Shown here in pieces: positions 46,975-58,341 of a stretch of 64,000 nt of DNA. The notes beneath the pieces are model-generated. The model searched no databases and was not told the origin of the DNA. It saw nothing but the letters and a program-made list of their open reading frames with translations. The DNA lies in NCBI RefSeq assembly GCF_042186555.1, contig NC_133328.1:339118035-339182034 (forward strand), read 5' to 3'. The DNA comes from Aquarana catesbeiana (lineage: Eukaryota; Chordata; Amphibia; Anura; Ranidae). The position numbers and the translations under genes are program-made. How positions within the stretch are numbered: the stretch's first letter is position 1; the number at the start of each line of letters is the position of its first letter.

Positions 46975-47730
46975 GCTTTTCATTTTCAGAATTTCTGTCG
47001 TCGTAGCTTTTCGTTCGTAGCATTCTGTCATAGTTTTTCCGGTCGTAGCATGTTCCTGTCGTAAGCATTTTCTGGTGGTAGCATTTTCCCTGTCATTAGC
47101 ATTTTTCCTGTCGTAAGCATTTTCCTGTCGTAAGCATTTTCCTGTCATTAGCATTTTCCTGTCGTCAGCATTTTCCTGTCGTTAGCATTTTCCTGTCATT
47201 AGCATTTTTCCTGTCGTAAGCATTTTTCCTGTCGTAAGCATTTTCCTGTCGTAAGCATTTTCCTGTCGTCAGCATTTTCCTGTCATCTGTTGTTAGCATT
47301 TTCCTGTCGTTAGCATTCAATGTCGGTAGCATTTCATTCGTAGCATTTTCCTGTCGCAGCATTTCATTCATGGCATTTTCCTGTCGTAGCATTTCATTTT
47401 ATAGCATTTTCCTGTCGTAGCATTTCATTCGTAGAATTTTCCTGTCGCAGCATTTCATTCGTAGCATTTTCCTGTCGCAGCATTTCATTTGTAGCTTTTT
47501 CCTGTCGCAGCATTTCCTGTCGCAGCATTTTCCTGTCGTAAGCGTTTCATTCGTAGCTTTTTCCTGTCGCAGCATTTTCCTGTCATAAGTTTTTTCCTGT
47601 TGTAGCTCTTCTGTCATCATAGCTTTTCGCTCGTAGCAATTCTGTCATCGTAGCTTTTCGTTCATAGCTTTCTGTCATAGTTTTTCCTGTCATAGCAATT
47701 TCCATTCGTAGCATTTAATTCGTAGCATGT
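46975..47730. repeat. 16-18-bp minisatellite in element 2
   Basis: Dozens of units of gtagcattttcctgtc and variants (gtagcatttcattc, gtaagcattttcctgtc). It appears to derive from the tgtcatagc part of the preceding array. Minus-strand ORFs here (DRKMLRQENA-like) are artefacts of the repeat. Confidence 0.92.
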
Positions 47731-47735
47731 CATAG

Positions 47736-48172
47736 CATTTCTGTTAGCTAGTGCTCACATCTAGGATCTGTCACGTCTACGAATCCATACGGGCTGAGGT
47801 TTCATTTTCAATTGTTTGTCGTCCCACAATCTTCTCGCCCGTATAACATATGTCATACGATGCATGCTTATTTCATTACACTTGTACACCTACCCACCAT
47901 GGTCTGTGGGTACACTAGCCCTGAAGGATTGTTTTACCTGTCTCTGTTGTTCTGTTGTAGCATTTCATTGGTAGCATTTCTGTTAGCTAGGGCTCACATC
48001 CAGGTTCTGTCACGTCTACGGACCCATACGGGCTGAGGTTTCATTTTTAATTGATTGTCATCCCACAATCTTCTCACCCATATAACATACGTCATACGTG
48101 CACGTTCACCATTACATCTTTACTACTACCCACCACGTTCTGTGGGTACATCAGCCCTGAGTGTTCGTTTTT
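47736..48172. repeat. 238-bp tandem duplication in element 2
   Basis: catttctgttagctag begins both copies (47736 and 47974). They share the run ctgtcacgtctacg..cc onward and the tgtgggtaca block, with modest divergence. Confidence 0.88.
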
Positions 48173-49340
48173 AATTACCAGTCTTGGCGCTGCAGGTTGC
48201 TCGGGCTCGCTCACTACATACACTAGGGGCATGTCATCATTAGGTTCACATTCACACGCTGTTGGTCTTGTCATTTCTGCACCTACATCCTCATACTTGT
48301 TAGGTACATAGGGTGGTGTTGTTTTCGTGGGTTGGTTGTCTGTTCTCATTTCTCTAATTTGTGTTTCCTTAGATCAGGGCATGTCGTGCATTTCGGAAGC
48401 GTCCAGTTCACATTCATCCCTCCACCCCCTCGCATGGGGGTTTCAGTGCATGATAGCACCCCAGCATTAAGGGGTGGGACCATACCAAACTCACAGCTGA
48501 GTTTTATCGCTGGTGTACCCCTTTCCCGGCCTCTGCTGGGGGGGCAGTATTTTAGGTGGTTATTCCGAACTCCATCCCAACCTCTTCCATCCACCAGCGC
48601 AGCACATGTTGCTATGCATGATTCTTCAACCCAGTTCATGCGGCGGCACTGAATGCGATCTTACATCCTACAATTGTTAGACAGGTTGGAGGGGATCATA
48701 GCCCACTCGGCTTGCGCAGAGGTGTCAGCTGCGGCTCCTGCTCTTCTCAGTATGCCTGTAGGTGATGTTGGAATTTCTTTACAGTGGCATGTAGAACTGG
48801 GGGCAAGCTTGGTCACAGGTGTTTGATCCGGCCAATGGTTCTTTATCCAGAGTATTCCGAGGGCTTCTACCAAGGGTGGGAAGTTTTCATAGGTTCATGT
48901 CTCCGGCTTTTTCTGCATATTGCCTCAGCAATTTGGCCTCATCTGCCAGCACTATCTAGTATCCATCAGGTGACCAGCATTTCAGGCCCCTACAACTCCT
49001 GTCAGTCTGTCCATTTTTTGCAGCTCACCCTCTCTAAGCCGTCAAGGGTACTCAGGTAAGTCATGAATGTTCTCTTTGGCACGGCCACCAGTTACCAACC
49101 AGGTTCGTGGTGTTTCAGACTTCCTGTTGCCTACCCTTGGCTCAGTTCCCAGTTAGTGCTACAGGCAGTTCTCTTACTATACTTACAACTTCCCTATCAT
49201 TAGTATAGGTGGATAAGCCAGAGGTTCATGGTTCATTATGGTACCACAGTTACGGTGTCTGATCAAGCATTTGTCCTCCTCTGCTCTTTCTCCCTCTCCC
49301 CATGCATCCTCTCACTACAACAGTTCGTTCTCATGTCCAG
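48173..49340 (+). other. Internal region of element 2, coding content unresolved
   Basis: Short open frames in several phases and a caggtaagt stretch near 49052. I cannot match any of it to Gag, RT or RNase H. Confidence 0.4.
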
Positions 49341-49510
49341 GTTACTTGCCAAACCAGGCTCGAATCCAAACCCCCCTTTTCTGGTTATTCGTCTGGAGCA
49401 GAGGTAACTTTCATAGGTCCCGAACAGTGGGTCCCTTCTTCATCATCAGGTACATGGGGCACTGCAGATCCTCTGTTTTAGCAGATACATACGTAAACCC
49501 CCTTTGTAGT
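49341..49510 (+). pseudogene. Tyrosine recombinase C-terminal relic
   Basis: In adjacent frames the region reads PFSGYS near 49374, MGHCRSS near 49454 and CFSRYIRKPP near 49474. DIRS-order recombinases end with a box of the type SGHSFR.GAAT ... LGRW.S..F.RYIR.P. The Tyr codon 49486-49488 would be the nucleophile; the box II histidine has become Tyr, and frames shift at least twice. The enzyme normally inserts a circular cDNA. Its place directly before B1 fits the family. Confidence 0.6.
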
Positions 49511-49597
49511 CATCCAGGTTTTCGCTATTTCTGGACGGATGGCTGTTGCTGGCCCTTCATTGAAGCTTTCACATCACACCTACTTTGTGTCTCTTTT

Positions 49598-49697
49598 TGC
49601 CCTCTTTTAGGCATACTGACCAGCCAGGCCAAGGCACACCTCAGGTCTTGATGGTAGTTAGAACTATCGCATTTCCAAGTGAAGACTCTGACTACAA
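49598..49697 (+). repeat. Split direct repeat B1
   Basis: tgccctcttttaggcatact ... gactctgactacaa; repeated as B2 at 49867-49963, where only a 3-bp deletion is obvious. Confidence 0.88.
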
Positions 49698-49798
49698 GTT
49701 GAAGGCTGGCAGCAGGCTAGCCTGTATTTGTAGGAGGAGTCTGAGGGTTATATATCTCTCCTCCTCCTCCATCAGATCCTTCATCCGATCATTTCCGG
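49698..49798 (+). repeat. Split direct repeat A2
   Basis: gttgaaggctggcagcaggc ... atcatttccgg, abutting B1 exactly. Confidence 0.88.
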
Positions 49799-49866
49799 GT
49801 TCCCACCCACCCGTTCCCCCTATTTTCATAATTTCATTTACATTTCATACATATTTATTCAGGGTA

Positions 49867-49963
49867 TGCCCTCTTTTAGGCATACTGACCAGCCAGGCCA
49901 AGGCACACCTCAGGTCTTGGTAGTTAGAACTATCGCATTTCCAAGTGAAGACTCTGACTACAA
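49867..49963 (+). repeat. Split direct repeat B2
   Basis: Ends ctctgactacaa as B1 does; the sequence after 49963 is unrelated. Confidence 0.88.
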
Positions 49964-50049
49964 AGTAAAATTGTCTCTTTACTTCTAAACTGAGGGAGCT
50001 TGTGGATGTAACATCTTAATATATGTGATAGATAGGACTTGAACTTTAA

Positions 50050-50544
50050 AGGGGTTGTAAACCCTTGTTTAAAAAAAATAATAATAAACATATCATACTT
50101 ACCTCCACTGTGCAGTTGGTTTTGCACAGAACAGCCCCAATCATCATCTTCTGAGTCCCCCCAAGGGCACTCGCGTCTCCTCCCCGCATTGGTGAACCCC
50201 CTAGGAGAAGCACTCTCCCTGGGGGTTACCATGCGGGCACGCTCCCAAGTCCAGCATTTGCATCCATAGACACATAATGCCACCTCAGCCCCGCCCCCAC
50301 ATGTGCGTCATTGGATTTGATTGACAGCAATGGGAGCCAATGGCTATGCTGCTATCAATTTATCCAATCAAGAGCCAAGAACCCCAGACAGAGAGGTAGA
50401 GCACATCTCCGCCAAGAGAACAAAGGGGGTCAAGTGAGTAAAACGGGGGGGGGCCTGGGGGGCTGCTCAGCTTAGTGACAGAAGTTTTTCCACCTTAATG
50501 CATAGGATTCATTAAGGTGAAAAACACGAGGGTTTATAACCCCT
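50050..50544. mobile_element. TTAA-type MITE (AGGGGTTGTAAACC family), intact ends
   Basis: TTAA flanks at 50046-50049 and 50545-50548. Ends aggggttgtaaaccc and gggtttataacccct are inverted repeats with one mismatch. 495 bp, non-coding and moderately GC-rich. This matches the TTAA targeting of piggyBac-type transposases. Confidence 0.85.
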
Positions 50545-50548
50545 TTAA

Positions 50549-52890
50549 GTTCAATATATGAATGACACTGTGTTACGTGTTAGTCGATAGCAGGAAATGT
50601 TACTTCTGAGGAATAAATGTATGAAACCTTTATATGGAAGTTGCTAAAACATATTGCCTTATTACAATTTGTTCTGGAGGTGTATAACCATGATTGCTGG
50701 GAGTAGTGCCTAACTAATTTTATGTTTTTAAAGGGTAGGCTGTACCATCTAAACTGCAGCCTTTAATATCCAGCTTTTGTAGTGCTGGATTTTGTATAAA
50801 TATTTTCATGTCACTGCTAGTGTGCAAAATGCCAAGCTTCATTTTTTTTTCTATGTGCTACACCTAACTGTTGGTCAGTAAGGCTGACCACCACTAAATG
50901 AGATTAGTAATAAGGTCTAGGAGGATGGGGAAACAAAGCTCAGATTTCAGTCAAAGAATTGCAGAATCCAGCGGGAACCAGCCATGATTCAAACCATGTA
51001 CTGGTAGGCTGAATTTTCCCAAAGTGATTGATCTATTAAGTTGGGTACAACCATCTTGCCATATTTTACATGCGATCATCTCTAGTGGCTATTTAAGCCA
51101 CTAGCAATAATCACTGTGTTCTCCTGGTGAGGACGGCTTGCCCCACCACCCCACCTGTGGTTGCAGGAAATAAATTTGCTCCATCTATGGCCAGTCTAAG
51201 GAAATAAAATAAATATGTCTACAAAAAAAATAGTCCTGCATATAAATATGAAGTACTACTAAAGTAGCATTAACCCCTGTCACTCTGGATAAGTCCTGCT
51301 TACCCATAACTAAATAAATAAATCAGTCAGTTTTTCTGATCCTTCTATGTCACTCCTCAGTTAATACAGAAATGTTAAGATTTTGTAACTAATGTTCAAT
51401 GGCATGTCATTTATATCTTTACAAATAATGTAATCCCTGCTAACAAGAATGCTTGCTTTTTCTCACACTATTTGTTATTGATTGGTCTTGTCATCCTAAA
51501 TTGTAGATGTTGACTTTTCCAGTCTTGTGCAATATTCTTTCTTGTCTCTGTACATATACATCTTAATAAATGGCTTCCCTCCTTTCTAGCATTTCCTTTT
51601 ATTGGTGTGCCCAAAAGGGCTGTTGATTTGACAGATTTAATTTGAACTTGCAATAGCTATAATTTTAATCTTAAAGCAGCTTGCTCTGAGTCCATTATCA
51701 ATTTGGTCAGTGATTTGAGATAATTTATACAACAAATGAGGCTTGATTACACACACTATAAATACATACACACATCATATACACACATTCTATTGCACTT
51801 ACTCATTCATGGAGTAACAAAATCGCTCAATATTTTCATGTCAGATATTGAAGTTGGCAAAATGTAAATTGAAATAAATTGCAATTATCATAAAGATATC
51901 AATGATTTCCAGCTCTGCAACATTTTGTTTTCCATTCTGTAAGTGTCTATTGAAAAGGGTGGTATTTCTAGGCAAGTTTAAGCTTTTATCTGGTGGTCAA
52001 AGTTGTTGGAAAGATCAGACAAATGGCTCAATCAATTCAGAATAGTGTTATAATTGCAGTAATGCTCCAATCTTCATATCAAGGCAGAAACAAATAAAAA
52101 GAAATTGAATTGGGTTTCAATTGGCTTGAAACATTAAAAAAAAAAAATATGAAGGGAGTTTATCCTTCCCCTCCACTACCTAACTAAAAAAAAAAAAAAA
52201 AATTGGCTGTGTTGCTTTTTTCCTAATTTCCTGCCTGGTGAAGCTGTTGCCCCTATGACAGTAAATGAGAAGAAAGCTCTCTAACAGCATAACAGTGAAA
52301 CCCTGATATGAGTTGTAATCCTTCTGCATTCACAACCTAAAAATAAAGTTTGATCTGAAAAACTGCTATTTATGACATCATGTCATGCATGGCAATACAT
52401 TTCCCTCACAAACTCCTATTGTTTGGACTATTATCTTCTATAACTATTATGCTTGTTTGCCTGTTTGTATTATATTTTATTTTATCACTATTATTATTGT
52501 ATTATTATTTTCTAACAATATACACAAAATATAAATTTCTGCTAATAAACAAGACAACAGTTAAGTAAAGATCTATAACAGATAAAACCTTATAAACATT
52601 TGCACTTATCCTAGAAATTTTAGTTCTAAAAGCTTACAAATGCACAGAAAGAGCACAGGATTAATTTTATGGAAAGCAAGCTTACATATTTAATAGTTCA
52701 GCCCTTACTGCTATATTTCTGCCTGATTTGATTTACAAGTAATCCAGTGTTTTATTAATTTTACTACCATGAGACCTAAAAGCTAATGCAGAGTAGTTTT
52801 ACAAACCACAGAAATAGTGAAAGAGTATTTCCCCTGGGTGCTTTAAATGGCAAAAGAGAACATCACATGAATCACATGAAATTTAACATG
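50549..52890. other. No recognised feature
   Basis: 2.3 kb of AT-rich DNA with A-runs at 52136 and 52186. No ORF with motifs, TIR or family match. Confidence 0.5.
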
Positions 52891-52891
52891 A

Positions 52892-53700
52892 CAGATGCAA
52901 ACTTTTTAATATACACCATCCCGTGTATATATCATACTAACAAACTAGTGAATGTAGTAGCTTCAAACGTAAAAACTGTGTAGCAATATGTTTGATGTTT
53001 TTTAGCCTTTCTTATAATCTTCAAATATACAGATGCAAACGTATTAATATACACCATCCTGTGAATTTATTATACTAACTGGGGATGAGCTGAACTGCTC
53101 TGGGTTCAGTTCGGCAACTTTCGGTGAACTAGCTTGGATGCTGAACCCAAACTCCATTGAAATTAATGGGAGCTCAATATGTGAAAACAAGAATGCCCAT
53201 TTTCTGGGGTAATTGGTGATGAGTTGTCAAAAAAAAATAGAATGGAGGCAGGCACTGCCCTTGGAAACATGCACATGTGCAAAAAAGTAAATCAATTTGA
53301 CTGGCAGCAGTGATTTTTAAAGCACTGATATTTGCAAAGAAAATGGCTGTAAATTGCCATAAGATGAGATTTCCTTTCTGGCTTCTTTTTAAAAAAGCAC
53401 GCAGATCCCTCCAAAAGGCCCCCCAAAAGATTTGGGGGCATACAGACCCAATGTAAGCAATGTATTGGTGACAGCAGTAGTTACTAAAGAACAAGGATGC
53501 TGTAATATATAAAAGTGGTAACAATACCAGTTCTATATATGATAGAACTGCTGAACAAGAGGCCCAAATGCCCAAACAGCCAAAGTTTAATCTGAACCTA
53601 GGTTTAGACAGAACCATTGGCTAATCCCTATTACTGACAAATGAATAGATGTACTACTAATATAGTGATAATAATTGTGTAGCATTATGTTTGATAAGTT
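52892..53700. repeat. 137-bp tandem duplication, second copy split by hAT-like element
   Basis: cagatgcaaac.t.ttaata tacaccatcc starts both copies (52892, 53029). The second copy stops at atactaac (53079) and resumes after 53638 with the matching tgtgtagca.tatgtttgat segment. Confidence 0.8.
53080..53630. mobile_element. hAT-like MITE inserted in tandem duplication
   Basis: Ends tggggatgagc and gctaatcccta (complement tagggattagc) match at 9 of 11. Flanks atactaac and ttactgac agree at 6 of 8. The empty site is visible in the neighbouring unduplicated copy, which confirms the borders within a few bases. It is non-coding on both strands. Confidence 0.7.
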
Positions 53701-54365
53701 TATCCTTACTTTAAAGCATCTCTTGTTTGTTTGCAGCCTAACACAATATACCAACATGCTTTTAAAGGAAACCTGTACTCAGAGAAACATCCTGGCTACC
53801 ATGCAGATCTTTCCTTCTGAAAGAAATATATTCTTTGTTCCTGGGCTGAACTTCTAAATGAAGAACCTCTAACGAGCACCTATAGTGCATGGTGCACATG
53901 TGTCTTGGAATAGTGATTTTCTCATTTCAGTAGTGTGACTAATATTTTCAGAATGAGGTCAAGTTCTTACATTTCTGATCTTTCTTAGCTACATCAGGTT
54001 CATTCTTAATTAGAACAATATTAATGTAGAAGATATTACTTTTTTGCTTAAATCAATTTGTACATGTTTAGAAGTATGCAATACTGCTCCTACCATCTCC
54101 CTAGTTCACTGATAGTTACTACTATCCCCCAAATACATGAGCTCCCTCAAGCCTAATCCTACTTCAAAGTGCCAATCAGACCTATAAATATGAACTCCCA
54201 TCATTTAAGCCCCTCATGGACCTCTACTGTATTCAGTTCCAGGGGTCATATCTTCTGGCACTATGAAGGCACTGGTCTCCATTCTATTCATTATAACATA
54301 TTATAAAGATACTACAGCTTGTGTTTTATCATCTCTTGTCTTCAGGAAATTATGTATGTTGTAAT
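53701..54365. other. No recognised feature
   Basis: No supported gene or repeat. Confidence 0.45.
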
Positions 54366-54700
54366 AAGGTGGTTGTAAAGGCTAAAGGCTGAAGGTAAAC
54401 AACCTTCTGTGTGCTGCTCCCTCACAACCCCCCTAATACTTACCTGAGCTTCTTCTTAATTCAACGATGTGCACAAGAGCCTCAGCTGTCCCAGATTTCC
54501 CTCTCCTCATTGGCTGAGATAATCACAGCCAGTGAGCCAAAGAGGAGAGTGCAGGGTGAAGGTCTGAGCCACGGCTCTATGTGTCTTATGGGTGCATAGA
54601 GCAGGGCAATGGAGTAAGCACACACTGGTGCCTCCATAGCAAGCAGCTTATTATTTGGGGCACTGGTCAAGGGGGAGCCAGGAGCAAAAGATATTAATAA
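54366..54700 (+). mobile_element. TTAA-type MITE fragment (GGTGGTTGTAAA family)
   Basis: aggtggttgtaaaggct, then a tacttacctgagc block, resemble the left half of the element at 50050. The right end is missing where the next element starts. Confidence 0.5.
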
Positions 54701-54714
54701 TATATTACAAAATT

Positions 54715-55453
54715 GACGCAAAAATAAAAAAAGACAGTGAACACTAATGGGCGACACTGGTGGGTACTAATAGGTGGCACAGATAGGCAGCACTGATGTG
54801 CACTGATGGGCGGTGCTGATGGGCACTAATGAGCAGCACTGATTGGCACTGGTGGGCGACACTGATGGGGACTGATGGGAGGCACTAATGGGCGATGATG
54901 GACAGTACTAATGAGCAGCCACTGACTGGCATCACTAATGGGCATTGATTGGTGTCACTGATGGGCACTGATTGGTGGCACTGATGGGCACTGATTGGTG
55001 TCACTGATGGACACTGATTTGTGGCACTGATGGGCACTGATTGGTGGTACTAATGGGTACTGCTGGGGATTTCCTGTAATCAGGGCACTGATCATCAGAG
55101 CCTGATTACCTGCCCTTGTCTCCCCTGTAAGGAGATACCGCTGATTGGCACTCCTCGCTATACACTCTGTCAGTGTGAGGTGAGGAGAGTCGATTAATGG
55201 CAATTCTGCATTTACATGTGACCATCTGTGATTGGACACAGCCGATCACATGGCTAAAGAGCCACATCATCAGCTCTTTACAGAGACTGGGGTCATGCTA
55301 TGTCCTAGGAATGCGGCGCGGCCTCAATTGTCGCGCTTTGCGCCCCTGCGGGCACGTGGGAGCAGCCTTTCTGGGGCATCGTCGTATGCCGTCCTCTCAG
55401 AATGAGAGCCACACTGCTCCTATGTCATTTGACAGTGGGCGGACGGCAAGTGG
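54715..55453 (-). mobile_element. CCACTT-family element with minisatellite, truncated
   Basis: The plus-strand right end gacggcaagtgg plus TTAA (55454-55457) is the family left end in reverse. The middle carries the same cagtgcccat minisatellite as 42904-43412 but in the opposite orientation. The opposite end is lost. Confidence 0.7.
54745..55075. repeat. gggcactgatg minisatellite
   Basis: About 20 units of actgatgggc with ggcactgattggt variants. Confidence 0.9.
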
Positions 55454-55457
55454 TTAA

Positions 55458-56469
55458 TCTACATTTTGATAGATTTTGTTTCTAGTCTCGCTTTATAATT
55501 GTTATTGATTTCTAAATTTTAGATGATCATAAAGTTGATTATCATAAAGTTGTATATTTATCTACATACTACTAGGCGTCATTCACACAGATGCTGGGAC
55601 TCAAAGTCTGTGAAGGGGTCATGTGTTTATGAAGCTTGAGCCACCAGATGCTGTGTTCCATCAGCAAATGCAAGTGCATGGGGAAGCAGTGACTGCACTG
55701 ACCCAGCCTCTAGTCCCAATTTGATAGGTCTGTGGTTGCAAGTGAGTGGCCCTGAACGCACACTGTCTGCATTCGGGGTGCCTCACCTAAACCTGCACAA
55801 GTATGCCTGTCAAATTACAATGAGTGGCTGTGTCTGTGCAACACCTACATAAGCCTACAAGCCTCACAAATATATGACCCATTCAAGGTCTTTAGGTCAT
55901 TTACAAAGTCACCCATGTAAATGAAGCCTTACTATGGAGAGTGTTTCTATTACTACAAACTGAAGACCTGAATAACTAAATCTAAATGATACCTTTTACT
56001 TCCACATGCATATTATCATTGGGAATCATTACACAATTAAAACTAATTGGAAGGCACACCCTTTTATTTCTTAGTGTTAAATAACAACCAGACTCCTCTT
56101 TACAAATGTCTTTGCACAAGCTTATTGCAAATTTTTTGCACAGAAAGAGGGGATGCTTGGGATTAGTTATGGAGTGCACTAGATCTACTGCAACTCTAGC
56201 ACTTATTGCACTGCACAAATGTAGACACCCTGCAAAACTACTGTGACACAGGAAATGGAGGTATGATGTCTATTTAACTAAATATCTATTGTATTTGTTG
56301 GATGCATGTTTCACATGTATTGCTAATTTAATGTTTAACTCCAATCAGATTTAAAAGACACACATTGATGTAGTTTCATAACAATTAACAGATACTTAAA
56401 TGCATTTTAAACAAGCATTGCATGTACCTAAATTTTACTTGATATCATCCTCTTGCTGTTTACTATATA
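55458..56469. other. No recognised feature
   Basis: No supported gene or repeat. Confidence 0.45.
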
Positions 56470-56715
56470 GCAGAACTCAGAGGGGGGAGGGATGAAATCA
56501 GCACAAGGAGTCAATCCAAAGTACTGCAGTGCAATGAGCATACTGATAGGAGGAAAGCAGAGTGAAAGAGAGACACATTTAATAATGTTCTACTTCTTAC
56601 TCTCCAATCACAGGCTGAGATGGGGAGATCTCCACCCCTACCAGCCAGGACTGTGCTGTGTGGCAGAACTGTGTAAATCTCATGACTGGATGGACAGAAA
56701 TAAAAATCCTTTGGT
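56470..56715 (+). repeat. Repeat family Y, copy 1
   Basis: Shares with 58075-58315 the 3' block aactgtgtaaatctca..gc tggatggacagaaat and a purine-rich 5' start (gaggggggaggga). Likely a non-autonomous element; no TIR is defined. Confidence 0.55.
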
Positions 56716-57477
56716 AAGTACAATAGCTCTCATATATGTATTTTATCTAAGCATTTACCTGTTTGCCTGAACTATAGCTTTGCGGAAACCTTTAAGATGA
56801 TCAAGTTACTTACATTTTGTTTTGTAAAATAGCCTGCATTATACCTTCTTGTTTTGGCTTAGGCAAAGTTTAAAGTAGAGTATATATAAACTACATTTTA
56901 ATGTGCAATTTGTTACTAAAACATTGCTAGGTTTGCCATAATTATACAATAATTCAGAAATAAAAGAAACACACATTTCAAAGAACACGGACAATATTTC
57001 AGTTTGTGCAGATTACATTAAATCTGTGTTTTCCATATAAAATCAATTATCTTGAATGTTATGTAAGATAGATTAAGTTAAAAAAGTTAAACCACAATCA
57101 AAGCATACACTGGGTAGTAAAATATGAAAATTACAAAATATATTGTGTGTACAGTGGCTGCTACTGCTTTAGATGTGGAAAAGCCCTAGTATATGATTTA
57201 TCTCTTCCTTTCCATGTAATAAGCCTTAATGGGGGATTTGGAAACAGCTTTGCCTTTAGAATGCTTGAGGCATATGCATGCATATTGAGGATGGCCTTCA
57301 ATTATGCAGATGTTAGTAGTTGCATAAAAAGTTTGTGAGTACAGGGCAATCTAACTTTTTTTTTCAGAAAGAACATCAGAGACTAAAAATATGTGCACTT
57401 TATACACAGATAAAAATATAATAGGCAATTCATTTTAGCATTCATCCATATGGGTTCAATTGATTAAGCATTTTAAC
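56716..57477. other. No recognised feature
   Basis: AT-rich; no supported gene. Confidence 0.45.
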
Positions 57478-58020
57478 TTAAAGCTGAACTCTAGGCAAAT
57501 ATAAAAAATGTAAAATACACAAAGTAAAAATATGGCCTTGTATTTCAAAAATATATGCTGCTGCATAGACACATACAGTTTTCTCATAGTCCCTCTGCAA
57601 AGTCCTACAAATATACGTTGAGTTTGCCAGTGAAGTCCACCTAATGGTGATGTGAAAATTATGCTGCACTGTAGGCTGTACCTGATAGAATTACCGTAGG
57701 ATGAAGAAAAGTTGCAGTGGGCATGGCTATCAGTAATGCTGATTTACAAGTCTGTAGCCTTTCAATAAGCACCTGCCCATGCCTAGTCCTGCCCACTGCT
57801 TTTTGGACTGACGACCCTGTCTCTGTTGCTAACAGAATTTGTCCCAGAAAAGAAAGAAAGTTTTTTTTTTCCCTTTTGAGGCTTTTAAATCCCATAGACC
57901 CTGAATTGGGTACTTGTTTAGGGCATATAGCTGTACATGAATACAGGTCTTTAATCATCAATACATCATGACATTTATTTTTTAAAGCAGGGCACGTACC
58001 CAATTGATATGTGTACAAAA
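57478..58020. repeat. Probable TTAA-type repeat (TTAAAGCTGAACTC start)
   Basis: Begins ttaaagctgaactctaggca, a terminus of the style of the TTAA elements above. The right border is unclear, and the segment may be joined to family Y copy 2 that follows. Confidence 0.4.
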
Positions 58021-58074
58021 TTTACCAAAATGATTTGAATCAGTCTTTTGCAAATCCTTGTACAGCATTGTTCA

Positions 58075-58315
58075 GAGAGGAGGAGGGAGAAGCAAAACAT
58101 GATGCCAATTAGTTGCACTGCAGCACACAGACTTTGCTGATAGGAAGAGTGAGAAATGTGACAGAGGGATAAGGGTGTGCAGAAGATTTGAAAATGTTAC
58201 TGAATTGCAGCAGAGAATTAACAGGTCTCCTTTTAGGTCAGACTCAGCAGTGTGGTGTTTCAAAACTGTGTAAATCTCAAAGCTGGATGGACAGAAATTC
58301 AAAATCTTTGGGGAA
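58075..58315 (+). repeat. Repeat family Y, copy 2
   Basis: gaggaggagggagaagca through aaactgtgtaaatctcaaag and tggatggacagaaat, collinear with copy 1. Confidence 0.55.
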
Positions 58316-58341
58316 AAAAAAACTTGCTTTTATGTTATGTA

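Larger units (their letters stand above)
45738..49963 (+). mobile_element. DIRS-order retrotransposon with split direct repeats (Ngaro/PAT-like), element 2
   Basis: Layout is A1 (45738-45838), internal region, B1 (49598-49697), A2 (49698-49798), a 68-bp spacer, then B2 (49867-49963). A1/A2 and B1/B2 are near-identical pairs and B1 abuts A2 without a gap. This A-internal-B-A-B order is the split-direct-repeat structure of Ngaro and PAT-like DIRS-order elements. The interior holds two minisatellites, a 238-bp tandem duplication and a decayed tyrosine-recombinase C-terminus. Gag, RT and RNase H are not recognisable. No target-site duplication is seen, as expected. Confidence 0.75.

Noticed and set aside
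46957..47620. Minus-strand ORFs with DRKMLRQENA-like repeats
   Set aside because: Products of the 16-18-bp minisatellite; frame and repeat are unrelated to any protein.
58130..58315. Shared block between 56470-56715 and 58075-58315 as a possible exon
   Set aside because: No open frame is conserved between the copies; better explained as a dispersed repeat.
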